Shown one piece after another: positions 51,973-61,187 of a stretch of 64,000 bases of DNA (the first letter of the stretch is position 1; each line of letters begins with the position of its first letter). The position numbers and the translations under genes were made by a program. Location of the stretch: the NCBI RefSeq assembly GCF_006334915.2, contig NZ_VDMA02000005.1:412013-476012 (forward strand). Direction: 5' to 3'. The DNA comes from Microbispora catharanthi. GTDB lineage: Bacteria; Actinomycetota; Actinomycetes; Streptosporangiales; Streptosporangiaceae. The notes below the pieces were generated by a model. It was not told where the DNA came from. It made no database searches and saw only the letters and a program-made list of their open reading frames with translations.

Positions 51973-53337
51973 ATGAGCATCAGGCCGGCCACGTTCCTTC
52001 CCTTCCCCCACTCCATCCAGGCGCGCGTGACGCTGACCGTGGCGGCGGTGTCCGTGCTCGTCGCCGCGGTGATCGGGGTCGGCCTGTGTCTGCTGATCCG
52101 CCACCGGGTCGAAGCCGAGATCTACAGGGAGACCCGCCGGGTCGCGACCGAGTGGATCGGCCTGATGGAACGCGGGCAGGTTCCGCCGCCGGCGCCGACG
52201 GCGCGGGTCCCGCTCGTCCAGCTCGTCGACTCGCGGGGCCGGGTCGTGACGGCCGGGCCCATGGCCGGTGATCGGCCGCTGAGCACGGTCCGGCCGACGG
52301 AGGAGAACCGTTTCCTCGACGTGACCGAGTGCCCCGAGAGCGAGCGGTGCGTCATGCTCACCGCCGCCCGGGTCCCGTCGTTGCAGTCCTGGGAGCTCTG
52401 GCGGGGCGAGCCCCACTTCGTCTACGCCGGCACGGACCAGCCGCCCGCCCTGCGCGGGCGGCGGCTGGAGTTCCTCATCGGCGCCGGCGGGGTGCTGCTG
52501 GCCGCTCTGTGGACATGGACGACCTGGCGGGCGACGGGTCGCATCCTGCGCCCCATCAACGCGATCCGGCAGCGGATGTCGGAGATCAACGCCAACGACC
52601 TGTCCCTGCGGGTGCCGCAGCCGTCCGGCCGGGACGAGATCGCCCGGCTGGCCCGGGCCGCGAACCAGACGCTCAGCCGGCTGGAGTCTGCGGTGACGCG
52701 GCAGCGGGAGTTCGCCGCCGTCGTGTCCCACGAGCTCAAGTCCCCGCTCACCGGCCTGCGCACCGGGCTGGAGGAGGCGCTGCTCTACCCGGAGATCGAC
52801 GCACGGCAGGCGATCGCCAGGTCGCTGCCTGCCGCCGAACGCATGCAGCAGATCATCGACGAGCTGCTCGCCTTCGCCCGGCTCCGCAACACGCCGTGCT
52901 CGTCCGAGCCGGTCGACCTCGGGGCGCTCGTACGCGCCGAGGCGGCGCGCACCACGGGCGTGCAGGTGCGCGCCAGGACCGAGCCGGACGTGCGGGTCCT
53001 CGGCAACCGTGTGCAGCTGGCCAGCATCGTGACGAACCTTCTGGTGAACGCGCAGCGCCATGCCAGCGGCCTGGTGGACGTGAGCGCCGAGCGCGCCGGC
53101 GCCCAGGCGCTGGTGGTGGTGCTGGACGACGGCGACGGCGTCGGCAAGGAGGACAGGGAGCGCATCTTCGAACCCTTCACCCGCCTGGAGGCGGGACGGC
53201 GCCTCGACCCCGACGGCAGCGGCCTCGGCCTGGCCCTGTGCCGGGCGATCGCGGTGGCGCACGAGGGCAGCCTGTGCGTCGAGGACTCCCCGCGCGGCGC
53301 CCGGTTCGTCCTCCGGCTCCCGCTCCTGACCGGCTGA
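51973..53337 (+). CDS. orphan membrane sensor histidine kinase with HAMP domain
   Basis: A 454-aa EnvZ/PhoR-type kinase. Membrane helices lie at about residues 18-42 and 166-186, with a ~120-residue extracellular sensor between them. A HAMP domain follows (ILRPINAIRQRMSEI), then HisKA with H253 in VVSHELKSPLTGLR, and the ATPase domain with N box NLLVNAQRHA, DDGDGV and SGLGLALCRAIA. No OmpR-type response regulator is adjacent. It is inserted on the opposite strand between the LytTR regulator and its probable LytS kinase. Confidence 0.92.
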   Translation: MSIRPATFLPFPHSIQARVTLTVAAVSVLVAAVIGVGLCLLIRHRVEAEIYRETRRVATEWIGLMERGQVPPPAPTARVPLVQLVDSRGRVVTAGPMAGDRPLSTVRPTEENRFLDVTECPESERCVMLTAARVPSLQSWELWRGEPHFVYAGTDQPPALRGRRLEFLIGAGGVLLAALWTWTTWRATGRILRPINAIRQRMSEINANDLSLRVPQPSGRDEIARLARAANQTLSRLESAVTRQREFAAVVSHELKSPLTGLRTGLEEALLYPEIDARQAIARSLPAAERMQQIIDELLAFARLRNTPCSSEPVDLGALVRAEAARTTGVQVRARTEPDVRVLGNRVQLASIVTNLLVNAQRHASGLVDVSAERAGAQALVVVLDDGDGVGKEDRERIFEPFTRLEAGRRLDPDGSGLGLALCRAIAVAHEGSLCVEDSPRGARFVLRLPLLTG

Positions 53338-53462
53338 GCGCCCGGTCCGGCCATCGGGGGCCACCGTCGTCGGAGACGCGGGTTGCCGGCGGGGCACGTG
53401 CTTCGCCCCCCCGTGACCGCCGCAGGAACCCGCCCTGCGGTGCACTCGTCGACCGGCGGGGT

Positions 53463-54614
53463 TCAGGAGCGGGCCGGGACGGCCCGGGGGCGTGTCTTGG
53501 GGATGCGCAGCCGGATGCGGGTCCCCTTGCCGGGCGCCGTCTCGACCATGAGCCCGTAGTCCTGGCCGTAGAGGTGGCGCATGCGCACATCCACGTTGCT
53601 CAGCCCGATCCCGCTGCTCTCCTCGGCGAGCGCGGCCCGCAGATGCTCGGGGTCCATGCCGACGCCGTCGTCCTCGACCCAGATGTGCGCCTCCGGCCCG
53701 GCGTCCCTGATCACGACCCGGACCTCGCCCGGCATGCCGTGCTTGATGGCGTTCTCCACCAGGGGTTGCAGGCACAGGAACGGCACGTCGACCCGCAGCA
53801 CCTCGGGGGCGACCTGGACGGTGAAGCGCAGCCGGTCGCCGAACCTCGCCTGCTCCAGCAGCAGGTAGCGGTCCACGCAGCTCAGCTCGTCGGCGAGCGA
53901 GGTGAAGTCGGCCGCCCGGCGCAGCGCATACCGGATGAAGTCGGCGAAGTCGAGCAGCAACTCGCGGGCGCGCTCGGGATCGGTCCGGACGAACGAGGCG
54001 ATCGTGGTCAGCGAGTTGTACACGAAGTGGGGCGAGATCTGCGCCCGCAGGGCCCGCGCCTCCGCCTCCAGGGTCCGCCTGCGGGAGGCGTCGAGTTCGG
54101 CGAGTTCGAGCTGGCCGGACATCCAGCGGCCCACCTCGGCCGCCGTGCGCACCATGGCGGCGCCGATCTCCGCGTCGTACGCCGCGAGCGCGCCGACCGC
54201 CCGCCCTTCCACGGTCAGGGGGACGACCACCCCGTGCCGGTCGCCGCCCGCGGCGGAGGCGCGGTGTGGCCTGCCGCCCGCCATGGCCGCGCGCACCTCG
54301 GCGAGGACCGCCTCGTCCGCCGGCACACCCGTGCCGTCCCTGGCCAGGACGCGGTCGCTTGTGGCGACCACCAGGCCGGCGGTGCCGAGCAACGTCCGCA
54401 GGTGCCGTGCGGCGCGGCGGGCGGAGCCGCGGGTGAGCCCGGCGCGCAGCGAGCCCGCCGCCCGCCCGGCGACGCGCAGGGCGAGGAGCGTCGCCTCCCC
54501 CGGCAGCTCGCCGGGGGCCGGCCCGCGGCAGGCGAGGGCGCGGCCCAGTGCGCCGCCGCAGACCCCGCAGAGCGCGCACAGCGCGACCCAGACGGCTGAA
54601 GACACGCCGGACAC
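53463..54614 (-). CDS. LytS/YehU-type sensor histidine kinase
   Basis: A 383-aa kinase. One N-terminal membrane helix (about residues 5-25) is followed by a GAF-like sensor region (VVVATSDRVLAR to AVGALAAYDAEIG). The His_kinase domain has the phosphoacceptor in LRAQISPHFVYNSLTTIASF, and the HATPase has PLVENAIKHGMPG and ESSGIGLSNVDVRMRHLYG. This family pairs with LytTR regulators. The LytTR gene at 51030 is the obvious partner although separated by 1.7 kb. Confidence 0.92.
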   Translation of the reverse strand: MSGVSSAVWVALCALCGVCGGALGRALACRGPAPGELPGEATLLALRVAGRAAGSLRAGLTRGSARRAARHLRTLLGTAGLVVATSDRVLARDGTGVPADEAVLAEVRAAMAGGRPHRASAAGGDRHGVVVPLTVEGRAVGALAAYDAEIGAAMVRTAAEVGRWMSGQLELAELDASRRRTLEAEARALRAQISPHFVYNSLTTIASFVRTDPERARELLLDFADFIRYALRRAADFTSLADELSCVDRYLLLEQARFGDRLRFTVQVAPEVLRVDVPFLCLQPLVENAIKHGMPGEVRVVIRDAGPEAHIWVEDDGVGMDPEHLRAALAEESSGIGLSNVDVRMRHLYGQDYGLMVETAPGKGTRIRLRIPKTRPRAVPARS

Positions 54615-54632
54615 CGTAGCCGCTCGGCGGCC

Positions 54633-55253
54633 TCACGGAGGGCCGTCGCCCGGGTCCTCCTGATATGAGTAGCGCTGCTCCTTCCAGGGATCGGCCACGT
54701 TGTGGTAGCCGCGATCCTCCCAGAAGCCGCGCCGGTCCTCGGTCAGGTACTCGACCGCGCGCACCCACTTCACGCTCTTCCAGGCGTACAGGTGCGGCAC
54801 CACGATCCGTACGGGATAGCCGCGCTCGGGCGACAGCGGGTTCTCGTCGAGGTGTGTGGCGAACAGCGTGGCCGGGCGGTCGAAGTCGGACATGCGCACG
54901 TTGGCGCTGTAGCCGTACTCGGCCCAGACCATGACGTGGCGCACGCCCGGCGCCGGGGGGACGCGGTCGAGCAGCACCGACGTGGGAACGCCACTCCACT
55001 CGTTGCCCATGAGGGAGAACTTTGTGACGCAGTGGAAGTCCGCGACGACCGTCGTCCTGGGCAGCGCGGAGAACTCCTCCCACGAGAACTCGTGGACCCG
55101 GCCCGAGGCCGTGGCGCCGAACACCTGGAAACGCCACGTCTCAGGGCGGAACGCCGGGACCCGCCCGTAGTGGACGACGGGCCGTCCGCGTGGGACGTAC
55201 TGGCCCGGTGGCAGGCGCGTCTCCTCCTCAGGTTTCTCCGGCACGCACGCCAT
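54633..55253 (-). CDS. sulfite-oxidase-fold molybdopterin oxidoreductase
   Basis: A 206-aa protein with the molybdopterin fold of sulfite oxidase/YedY but no signal peptide or dimerisation domain. The molybdenum-ligand Cys is in DFHCVTKFSLMGNEW (about residue 90). VMVWAEYGYSANV and GYPVRIVVPHLYAWKSVKWV are also typical. It is probably cytoplasmic with unknown substrate. It shares the strand with the LytS gene 18 bases downstream. Confidence 0.88.
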   Translation of the reverse strand: MACVPEKPEEETRLPPGQYVPRGRPVVHYGRVPAFRPETWRFQVFGATASGRVHEFSWEEFSALPRTTVVADFHCVTKFSLMGNEWSGVPTSVLLDRVPPAPGVRHVMVWAEYGYSANVRMSDFDRPATLFATHLDENPLSPERGYPVRIVVPHLYAWKSVKWVRAVEYLTEDRRGFWEDRGYHNVADPWKEQRYSYQEDPGDGPP

Positions 55254-55328
55254 CCTGCCATCCGCCCGGAGGACGGGCCGCACCGGACCCCGGAGGTGCG
55301 GGTGCGGCACGATCAAGGAAGCGTGCGC

Positions 55329-55334
55329 TATATT
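55329..55334 (+). promoter_or_regulatory. -10 box of a leaderless leader-peptide transcript
   Basis: TATATT ends seven bases before the ATG of the leader peptide at 55342, so transcription probably begins at the start codon. No clear -35 is seen. Confidence 0.5.
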
Positions 55335-55341
55335 GCGTCAC

Positions 55342-55413
55342 ATGCGCACCGCTTGGTCGTTTTGGTATGGCGACGGACCCGTGAGGACCGATCGCCTCCA
55401 TGCGCTGCGCTGA
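55342..55413 (+). CDS. aromatic leader peptide of the DAHP synthase gene
   Basis: A 23-codon frame that encodes WSFWY at residues 5-9, four aromatic residues of five (two Trp, one Phe, one Tyr). It is directly followed by a 16-bp terminator hairpin and the DAHP synthase gene, the first enzyme of aromatic amino-acid synthesis. This is the layout of ribosome-mediated attenuation. It is too short for the usual gene finders. An upstream GGACCCG (55375-55381) could pair with CGGGTCC of the terminator's left arm to form an antiterminator. Confidence 0.75.
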   Translation: MRTAWSFWYGDGPVRTDRLHALR

Positions 55414-55426
55414 CAGCCACGGCGAA

Positions 55427-55462
55427 CGAAGGCCCCGGGTCCACACGGACCCGGGGCCTTCG
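55427..55462 (+). terminator. attenuator terminator before the DAHP synthase gene
   Basis: A perfect 16-bp stem with a 4-base loop, followed by TCGTTTTCC. It starts 13 bases after the leader-peptide stop and ends 42 bases before the DAHP synthase ATG. Confidence 0.8.
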
Positions 55463-55504
55463 TCGTTTTCCGGACCCGCACCGTTCACAGCGACAGGAGT
55501 CATC

Positions 55505-56545
55505 ATGGTCATCGTCATGACCCCCGAGGCCACGCAGGACGACATCGAGGCGATCGCCGACCTCGTCGCCGCCGCCGGAGGGGAGGCGTTCGCGAGCCGC
55601 GGCGTGAACCGTACGATCGTCGGCCTCATCGGCGACGTCGAGCAGTTCGCCACACTGAACCTGCGCGCCATGCCGGGCGTCGCGGACGTCGTGCGGGTCT
55701 CCACGCCGTACAAGCTCGTGAGCCGGGAGAACCATCCCCAACGCTCCACGGTGACCGTGCGCGGCGTGCCGATCGGCCCGGACACCGTCACCCTGATCGC
55801 GGGCCCGTGCGCGGTCGAGACGCCGGAGCAGACGCTGGAGGCCGCGCTGATGGCCAAGGCGGCGGGCGCGACGCTGCTGCGCGGCGGCGCCTACAAGCCG
55901 CGCACCTCGCCGTACGCCTTCCAGGGACTGGGCGAGGAGGGCCTGCGGATCCTGGCCGACGTGCGCGAGCGGACCGGCCTGCCGATCGTCACCGAGGTCG
56001 TGGACGCCCACGACGTGGCGCTCGTGGCGTCGTACGCCGACATGCTGCAGGTCGGCACCCGCAACGCGCAGAACTTCGCGCTGCTGCAGGCCGTGGGCGC
56101 GGCGGGCAAGCCGGTCATGCTGAAGCGGGGCATGACCGCGACCATCGAGGAGTGGCTGATGGCGGCCGAGTACGTCGCCCAGCGCGGCAACCTCGACATC
56201 GTGCTGTGCGAGCGGGGCATCCGCACCTACGAGCCCGCCACCCGCAACACGCTCGACATCTCGGCGGTCCCGGTCGTGCAGCGGCTGTCGCACCTGCCGG
56301 TGATCGTGGACCCGTCGCACTCCGGCGGGCGGCGCGACCTCGTGCTGCCGCTGTCGCGGGCCGCCGTCGCGGTCGGGGCCGACGGCCTGATCATCGACGT
56401 CCACCCCCACCCCGAGCAGGCCCTGTGCGACGGCCCGCAGGCCCTGGTGAACGGGGACCTGGACGACCTCGCGGCGGTCATGCGCGACTTCCCCCCGCTG
56501 CTGGGCCGCACCGCGACGACGGCGGCGTCCCCGATCCCCGCCTGA
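55505..56545 (+). CDS. aroF: 3-deoxy-7-phosphoheptulonate synthase, type I-beta
   Basis: The enzyme joins phosphoenolpyruvate and erythrose 4-phosphate, the first step of the shikimate route. The 346-aa protein has an N-terminal ferredoxin-like regulatory domain (about residues 1-68, ending in [10 protein letters not shown]), then the catalytic barrel with [60 protein letters not shown] and [13 protein letters not shown]. This is the B. subtilis/Thermotoga type, not the type II enzyme known for many actinobacteria. AGGAG lies five bases before the ATG. An aromatic attenuator precedes it. Confidence 0.95.
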   Translation: MVIVMTPEATQDDIEAIADLVAAAGGEAFASRGVNRTIVGLIGDVEQFATLNLRAMPGVADVVRVSTPYKLVSRENHPQRSTVTVRGVPIGPDTVTLIAGPCAVETPEQTLEAALMAKAAGATLLRGGAYKPRTSPYAFQGLGEEGLRILADVRERTGLPIVTEVVDAHDVALVASYADMLQVGTRNAQNFALLQAVGAAGKPVMLKRGMTATIEEWLMAAEYVAQRGNLDIVLCERGIRTYEPATRNTLDISAVPVVQRLSHLPVIVDPSHSGGRRDLVLPLSRAAVAVGADGLIIDVHPHPEQALCDGPQALVNGDLDDLAAVMRDFPPLLGRTATTAASPIPA

Positions 56546-56634
56546 ACCCGTCCCGCCCGAACCCGGTCCGCCGGGGCCGGGGAACCGCGTCAGGCGGTCC
56601 CGGGTCCCGGCGGGGCCGAAGGACGAACGCCGTC

Positions 56635-57831
56635 TCAGACGTCGAGCTTGTACGGCTGGATCGAGTCGGCCAGCTGGGCGGCGAGGTCCTCGGCGTCCAG
56701 GCGCCGCTCGATCTGCTTGAGGTCCTCGATCTTCGCGCGGGTCTCGGCCTGCCGGGGCGCGAGCAGCGTGCAGCAGTCCTCGTCGGGCAGCTCGGAGATC
56801 TCCAGCGTCCCGATCCGGCGGGCCTCGGCCATGATCTCGGTCTTGTCCAGGCCGATCAGCGGGCGCAGGATCGGCAGGTCCACGGCGTGATCCTGGGCCG
56901 TGATGTTGGCCAGGGTCTGCGAGGAGACCTGGCCGAGGCTGTCGCCGGTGACCAGCGCCTCGGCGTGGATGCGGTGGGCGACCTCCTCGGCCGTCTTGAG
57001 CATCAACCGCCGCTGCGCGATCACCGCGAGCCGGTCCTGGCCGGAGTTCTTGATCGACTGCTGCGCCTTGCCGAACGGCACCACCCACAGCCGTGACTTG
57101 CCCTGGAACTTGTCCAGGTTGCGCACCAGCGCGTACGCCTTGTAGATCGACTCCGAGGTGGTGAACGGGATGCCGGAGAAGTGCAGGAAGTCCACCCGCA
57201 GGCCGCGCCGCATCATGCGGTAGGCGGCGACCGGGGAGTCGATGCCACCGGACAGCAGCGCCAGCGCCCGGCCGCTGGAGCCGACCGGCAGGCCGCCCTG
57301 GCCCGGGCGGCCCCCGGTGAACAGGAACGCCTCGTCCTTGTCCACCTCGATGTGCACGGTCAGTTCCGGGTTGCTCAGGTCGACCGGCAGCCCGAAGGTG
57401 TCGTTGATCACCCCGCCCACCACGCGGTCCAGCTCGTTGGAGCGCAGCGGGAAGCGCTTGTCACGACGCCGCGACCGTACGGCGAAGCGCGCCTTGCGGG
57501 CTACCTCGTCGCTGTCCCTGATCAGCTCGATCGCGGCCTTGGTGATCGAGTCGGGGTCCTTCGCCACCCGCCAGGCGAGGTGGACCAGCACGATCCCGGG
57601 CACGTCGGCCACGCGGGCCGCCACCGTCTCGGCCTCCTCCACTTCGGTCCCCGAGGGCAGGAACAGGGCGATCACCCCGTGCCGCTGGCGGATGTCGACC
57701 CGGTGGCCCTTGAGAGCGTGCTTGATGTTCGCCCGCAGGCGCATCTCGAAGATCTCGCGGTTCCGGCCCTTCAGAACCACCTCGCCTAACTTGAGCAGCA
57801 CCGAGGGCTCTCCGAGGGCGGTCATGGTCAT
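56635..57831 (-). CDS. thiI: tRNA 4-thiouridine synthase ThiI, no rhodanese domain
   Basis: ThiI activates U8 of tRNA with ATP for sulfur transfer. The 398-aa protein has a THUMP domain (VEEAETVAARVADVPGIVLVHLAWR region) and a PP-loop LALLSGGIDSPVAAYRMM (about residue 185). DEDCCTLLAPRQ is conserved near residue 345. The C-terminal rhodanese domain of the E. coli protein is absent, as in many bacteria, so sulfur must come from elsewhere. ATG at 57831 has GGAGG nine bases upstream. It converges with aroF. Confidence 0.92.
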   Translation of the reverse strand: MTMTALGEPSVLLKLGEVVLKGRNREIFEMRLRANIKHALKGHRVDIRQRHGVIALFLPSGTEVEEAETVAARVADVPGIVLVHLAWRVAKDPDSITKAAIELIRDSDEVARKARFAVRSRRRDKRFPLRSNELDRVVGGVINDTFGLPVDLSNPELTVHIEVDKDEAFLFTGGRPGQGGLPVGSSGRALALLSGGIDSPVAAYRMMRRGLRVDFLHFSGIPFTTSESIYKAYALVRNLDKFQGKSRLWVVPFGKAQQSIKNSGQDRLAVIAQRRLMLKTAEEVAHRIHAEALVTGDSLGQVSSQTLANITAQDHAVDLPILRPLIGLDKTEIMAEARRIGTLEISELPDEDCCTLLAPRQAETRAKIEDLKQIERRLDAEDLAAQLADSIQPYKLDV

Positions 57832-57962
57832 CTGTGGAAACCTCCGGACGGACATGGGCGGCCGTCACGCCGGGGAGGGCACGGCCGGGGGACATACGCC
57901 AAGGACAACGCGTCACAGCGATGCGGGCTTCCCCACTGTAATGCCGTCCGCGACATCGCCGA

Positions 57963-58730
57963 TTACGCCTGGTCGAGTTCGGCCAGGCCCTTCTCTATCG
58001 CGTAGCGGACCAGCTCGACCCGGTTGTGGAGCTGGAGCTTGCTCAGCGTGTTCTGCACGTGGTTCTGCACGGTGCGATGCGACAGCACCAGACGTTCGGC
58101 GATCTGCCGATATGTCAGGCCCTTGGCGACCATGCGCAGCACCTCGGTCTCCCGGTCGGTCAGCCGGGGGCCGTCCTGCGCGACGTCCCGCCCCGGGCCG
58201 GCGGACCGGTGGGCCAGCCTGCGGTACTCCCCCAGCACCAGCCCGGCCAGGCCGGGAGTGAAGACGGCGTCGCCCTCGGCGGTGCGCCGGACCGCGTCCA
58301 GGAACTCCTCCCGGCTCGCCGATTTAACGAGATATCCGGAGGCGCCCGCCTTGACCGCCTCCAGCACGTCCGCCTCCTCGGCGCTGGCCGACAGGACGAG
58401 CACGCGCGGCGGGGCCGCGTACGCGCCCAGCCCCCGGGCCACCTCCACCCCCGGCAGGTCGGGCAGCCGCAGGTCGAGCACCACCACGTCCGGCCGCACC
58501 GCCGCCGCGACGCGCAGCGCCTGACGGCCCTCCCCGGTGGCGGCGGCGACGTCGTAGCCGGCCTCGGTCAGGTCCCGGGCGACCGCCTCCCGCCACATCG
58601 GATGGTCGTCCACCACCATGACCCGCACCCGCCGGCGTTCCCGGCCGCCGGCCGCCGCCTCGTCCTCGGCCCCCGCGCCCGTGGCCGGACGCGCCGAATC
58701 ATTCGCGCGCAGTCGTCCGTCTCCGCTCAC
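57963..58730 (-). CDS. NarL/FixJ-type response regulator
   Basis: A 255-aa regulator. A ~34-residue low-complexity tail precedes the receiver (VRVMVVDDHPMWREAVARDL) with D86 in VVLDLRLPD. The LuxR-type helix-turn-helix is LTDRETEVLRMVAKGLTYRQIAERLVLSHRTVQNHVQNTLSKLQL in pattern (start about residue 190). The GTG overlaps the histidine-kinase stop by four bases (GTGA), which makes the two a genuine pair. Confidence 0.93.
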   Translation of the reverse strand: MSGDGRLRANDSARPATGAGAEDEAAAGGRERRRVRVMVVDDHPMWREAVARDLTEAGYDVAAATGEGRQALRVAAAVRPDVVVLDLRLPDLPGVEVARGLGAYAAPPRVLVLSASAEEADVLEAVKAGASGYLVKSASREEFLDAVRRTAEGDAVFTPGLAGLVLGEYRRLAHRSAGPGRDVAQDGPRLTDRETEVLRMVAKGLTYRQIAERLVLSHRTVQNHVQNTLSKLQLHNRVELVRYAIEKGLAELDQA

Positions 58731-59977
58731 GACCGCCTCTCGCTCCCTTCGTCCGCCCGCACCGGGACCGACAGCTCGATCTCCGTTCCCGTCCGCGACG
58801 AGGTGATCGCCACCGTGCCGCCGAGGTCGGCCACGCGGCCCCGGATCGAGCGGGCCACGCCCATGCGCCCCTCCCGGGCCGCCTGCTCCAGGCGGCCCTC
58901 GGCGATGCCCGGCCCGTCGTCGCGTACGGTGACGACGACCGTGCCGCCGTCCTCCTCTGCGAGTATCCACGCGCGGGCGCCCTCGGGGCAGTGCCGCACG
59001 ACGTTGTCGAGGGCCGCGCCGACGGCCGCCGCCACCTCCCGCGCGCTCTCGGCCGGCAACGGCAGCGGCGTCGCGGGCGCGGACACGGTCACCCGGGAGG
59101 TGCCGTACGGCCGCAGGAGGTCACGCAGATCGACCTCGGGCTCCGCCGGGCCGGCCCCCGTGAGGTCCGCCTCAGGGGAGGTCACTTCGGCGGCGAATGG
59201 ACGGCGAGGCCGCGCCGGCGGCCGGAGCCGGCCGCGTAGACCGGGCGGCGGGGCGGGCTCCGGCACCTCCGCCACGGACGGGGCTTGCACCAGCGCCCGC
59301 AGCGCCGCCTCCTGCTCCCCCGCGAGCCTGCCCAGCTCGGCCGCCTCGCCGCCGATCTCCGCGCCCCTGCGCTGCACCAGGGCCAGCACCTGGAGCACCG
59401 AGTCGTGGATGCCCCGGGCCAGCCGCTCCCGCTCGCGGCCCGCCGCCTCGATCCGCGCGGCGCGCCGCATGCGCTCCTCGGCCTGCCGTGCGAGCCGGGC
59501 GACGTGCCCGACGACGACTCCGGCCATGAACATGAGCACGGCGCCGTTCACCGGGATCGAGGCGAGGTCGACCCCGTTGCCGCTGCGCAGCCACAGGTCG
59601 GCCGCCGACATGATCGCGGCGGCGACCGCACCGGCCCGGCGTCCCCGCGCCACGCCGTACGCCAGGACGGGCCCGGCCACCCAGGTCGCCGTGATCGGGA
59701 TCGCCCCGGCCAGCATGTCGCCGCGGCTCTGCGCGTACGGCGTGGCCAGCAGACATCCCGCCGTGACGACGAGGTCGGCGGCCAGCAGCGGCTCACGCCG
59801 CGCGGCGGCACGCGGGACGAGCGTGAGGACCGTCCAGACGGCCATCACGCCGACGACGGCCCAGGCCACGGCGGGACGGGCGTAGCCGCCGGCCCTGAGC
59901 ACGAGCAACGCCGCGTACGCGAGCGACGCCACGCGGAAGACCGCGATCGCCCGCCAGAACGGTCCCTCGATGCCCAT
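58727..59977 (-). CDS. MacS-type sensor histidine kinase
   Basis: A 416-aa NarX-family kinase. Several N-terminal membrane helices (about residues 15-175) form a putative membrane-bound sensor. The HisKA_3 motif is RERERLARGIHDSVLQVLALV (His about residue 205). The HATPase has LDNVVRHCPEGA, VTVRDDGPGI and GRMGVARSIRGRVADLGG. It is the partner of the overlapping response regulator. In Streptomyces the related MacRS pair controls membrane-protein genes and morphology; that role here is inference. Confidence 0.9.
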   Translation of the reverse strand: MGIEGPFWRAIAVFRVASLAYAALLVLRAGGYARPAVAWAVVGVMAVWTVLTLVPRAAARREPLLAADLVVTAGCLLATPYAQSRGDMLAGAIPITATWVAGPVLAYGVARGRRAGAVAAAIMSAADLWLRSGNGVDLASIPVNGAVLMFMAGVVVGHVARLARQAEERMRRAARIEAAGRERERLARGIHDSVLQVLALVQRRGAEIGGEAAELGRLAGEQEAALRALVQAPSVAEVPEPAPPPGLRGRLRPPARPRRPFAAEVTSPEADLTGAGPAEPEVDLRDLLRPYGTSRVTVSAPATPLPLPAESAREVAAAVGAALDNVVRHCPEGARAWILAEEDGGTVVVTVRDDGPGIAEGRLEQAAREGRMGVARSIRGRVADLGGTVAITSSRTGTEIELSVPVRADEGSERRS

Positions 59978-60161
59978 CGCGCGGCGCCCTCTCCTGATCG
60001 AGCCGGGAGGGCCGGGCCCTCCGCTCACATATTCGGGCAATCGCCGCGCCCCCGCGGTTCATTCGGAGCCGTTCGGGGCCGCGCATGCGTACGGCTCCCG
60101 CGGGGCGACGCGGGAGCCGTACCGGATCGTGCGCGGGCCGCGGTGACGGGCCCGCGACCGA

Positions 60162-61187
60162 TCAGCCGAAGAAGACCTCGGCCTCCTCGTAGCGGGAGGC
60201 CGGCACGGTCTTGAGCTCGGCGGTCGCCTCGGCGAGGGCGACGCGGACGATGTCGGTGCCGCGCAGCGCGATCATCTTGCCGTAGTCGCCCTCGTGCACC
60301 GCGTCGATCGCGCCGAGGCCGAAGCGGGTCGCGAGAACGCGGTCGTAGGCGGTCGGCGTGCCGCCGCGCTGGATGTGGCCGAGGACCGTGGTGCGGGCCT
60401 CCTTGCCGGTGCGCTTCTCGATCTCCTTGGCGAGGACCTCGCCGATGCCGCCGAGACGCACGTGGCCGAACGCGTCCAGCTCGCCCGCCTGCAGCGCCAT
60501 CTGGCCCTCGAGCGGGTGGGCGCCCTCGGCGACGACGATGATCGGCGCGTAGCGGGTCTTGAACCGCGACTCGACGTAGGCGCAGACCTTCTCGATGTCG
60601 AACGGCTTCTCCGGGATGAGGATGACGTTGGCGCCGGCCGCCATGCCCGCGTGCAGCGCGATCCAGCCCGCGTGGCGGCCCATGACCTCGCAGATCAGCG
60701 CGCGGTGGTGCGACTCGGCCGTGGTGTGCAGCCGGTCGATGGCCTCCATCGCGATGTTGACCGCGGTGTCGAAGCCGAAGGTGTAGTCGGTGGCGTTGAG
60801 GTCGTTGTCGATCGTCTTGGGCACGCCGACGACCTTCACGTCGCGGTCGAACAGCTGCTTGGCCACGCCCAGCGTGTCCTCACCGCCGATGGCGATGAGC
60901 GCGTCGACGCCCTGCGCGGCGAGGTTCTCCTTGATCCGCTCGACGCCGCCCTCGATCTTGATCGGGTTCGTGCGGGAGGAGCCGAGGATCGTGCCACCAC
61001 GCGGCAGGATGCCCCGGACGGCCTGGATGTCGAGCGGCATGGTGTCGCCCTCCAGAGGGCCACGCCAGCCGTCCCGGAACCCGACGAACTCGTGCCCGTA
61101 CACGCCGACGCCCTTGCGGACGACGCCGCGGATCACCGCGTTCAGCCCGGGGCAGTCGCCGCCTCCGGTCAGGACTCCAATACGCAT
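60162..61187 (-). CDS. pfkA: 6-phosphofructokinase, probably PPi-linked by active-site residues
   Basis: The enzyme phosphorylates fructose 6-phosphate. The 341-aa protein begins MRIGVLTGGGDCPGLNAV. In E. coli numbering it has D104 (GGEDT) and K124 (PKTIDND), where ATP enzymes have Gly at both positions; these residues are typical of pyrophosphate-dependent enzymes. MGRHAGW (about residue 162), ILIPEKPFDIEKV and LGHIQRGGTPTAYDR are conserved. ATG at 61187 has GGAGG upstream. A palindrome matching the DasR site lies 104 bases upstream. ATP use is not excluded without biochemistry. Confidence 0.92.
   Translation of the reverse strand: MRIGVLTGGGDCPGLNAVIRGVVRKGVGVYGHEFVGFRDGWRGPLEGDTMPLDIQAVRGILPRGGTILGSSRTNPIKIEGGVERIKENLAAQGVDALIAIGGEDTLGVAKQLFDRDVKVVGVPKTIDNDLNATDYTFGFDTAVNIAMEAIDRLHTTAESHHRALICEVMGRHAGWIALHAGMAAGANVILIPEKPFDIEKVCAYVESRFKTRYAPIIVVAEGAHPLEGQMALQAGELDAFGHVRLGGIGEVLAKEIEKRTGKEARTTVLGHIQRGGTPTAYDRVLATRFGLGAIDAVHEGDYGKMIALRGTDIVRVALAEATAELKTVPASRYEEAEVFFG

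Noticed and set aside
55317..55341. A -35 for the DAHP synthase leader promoter
   Set aside because: No good hexamer was found at 16-19 bases from TATATT, so only the -10 is reported.
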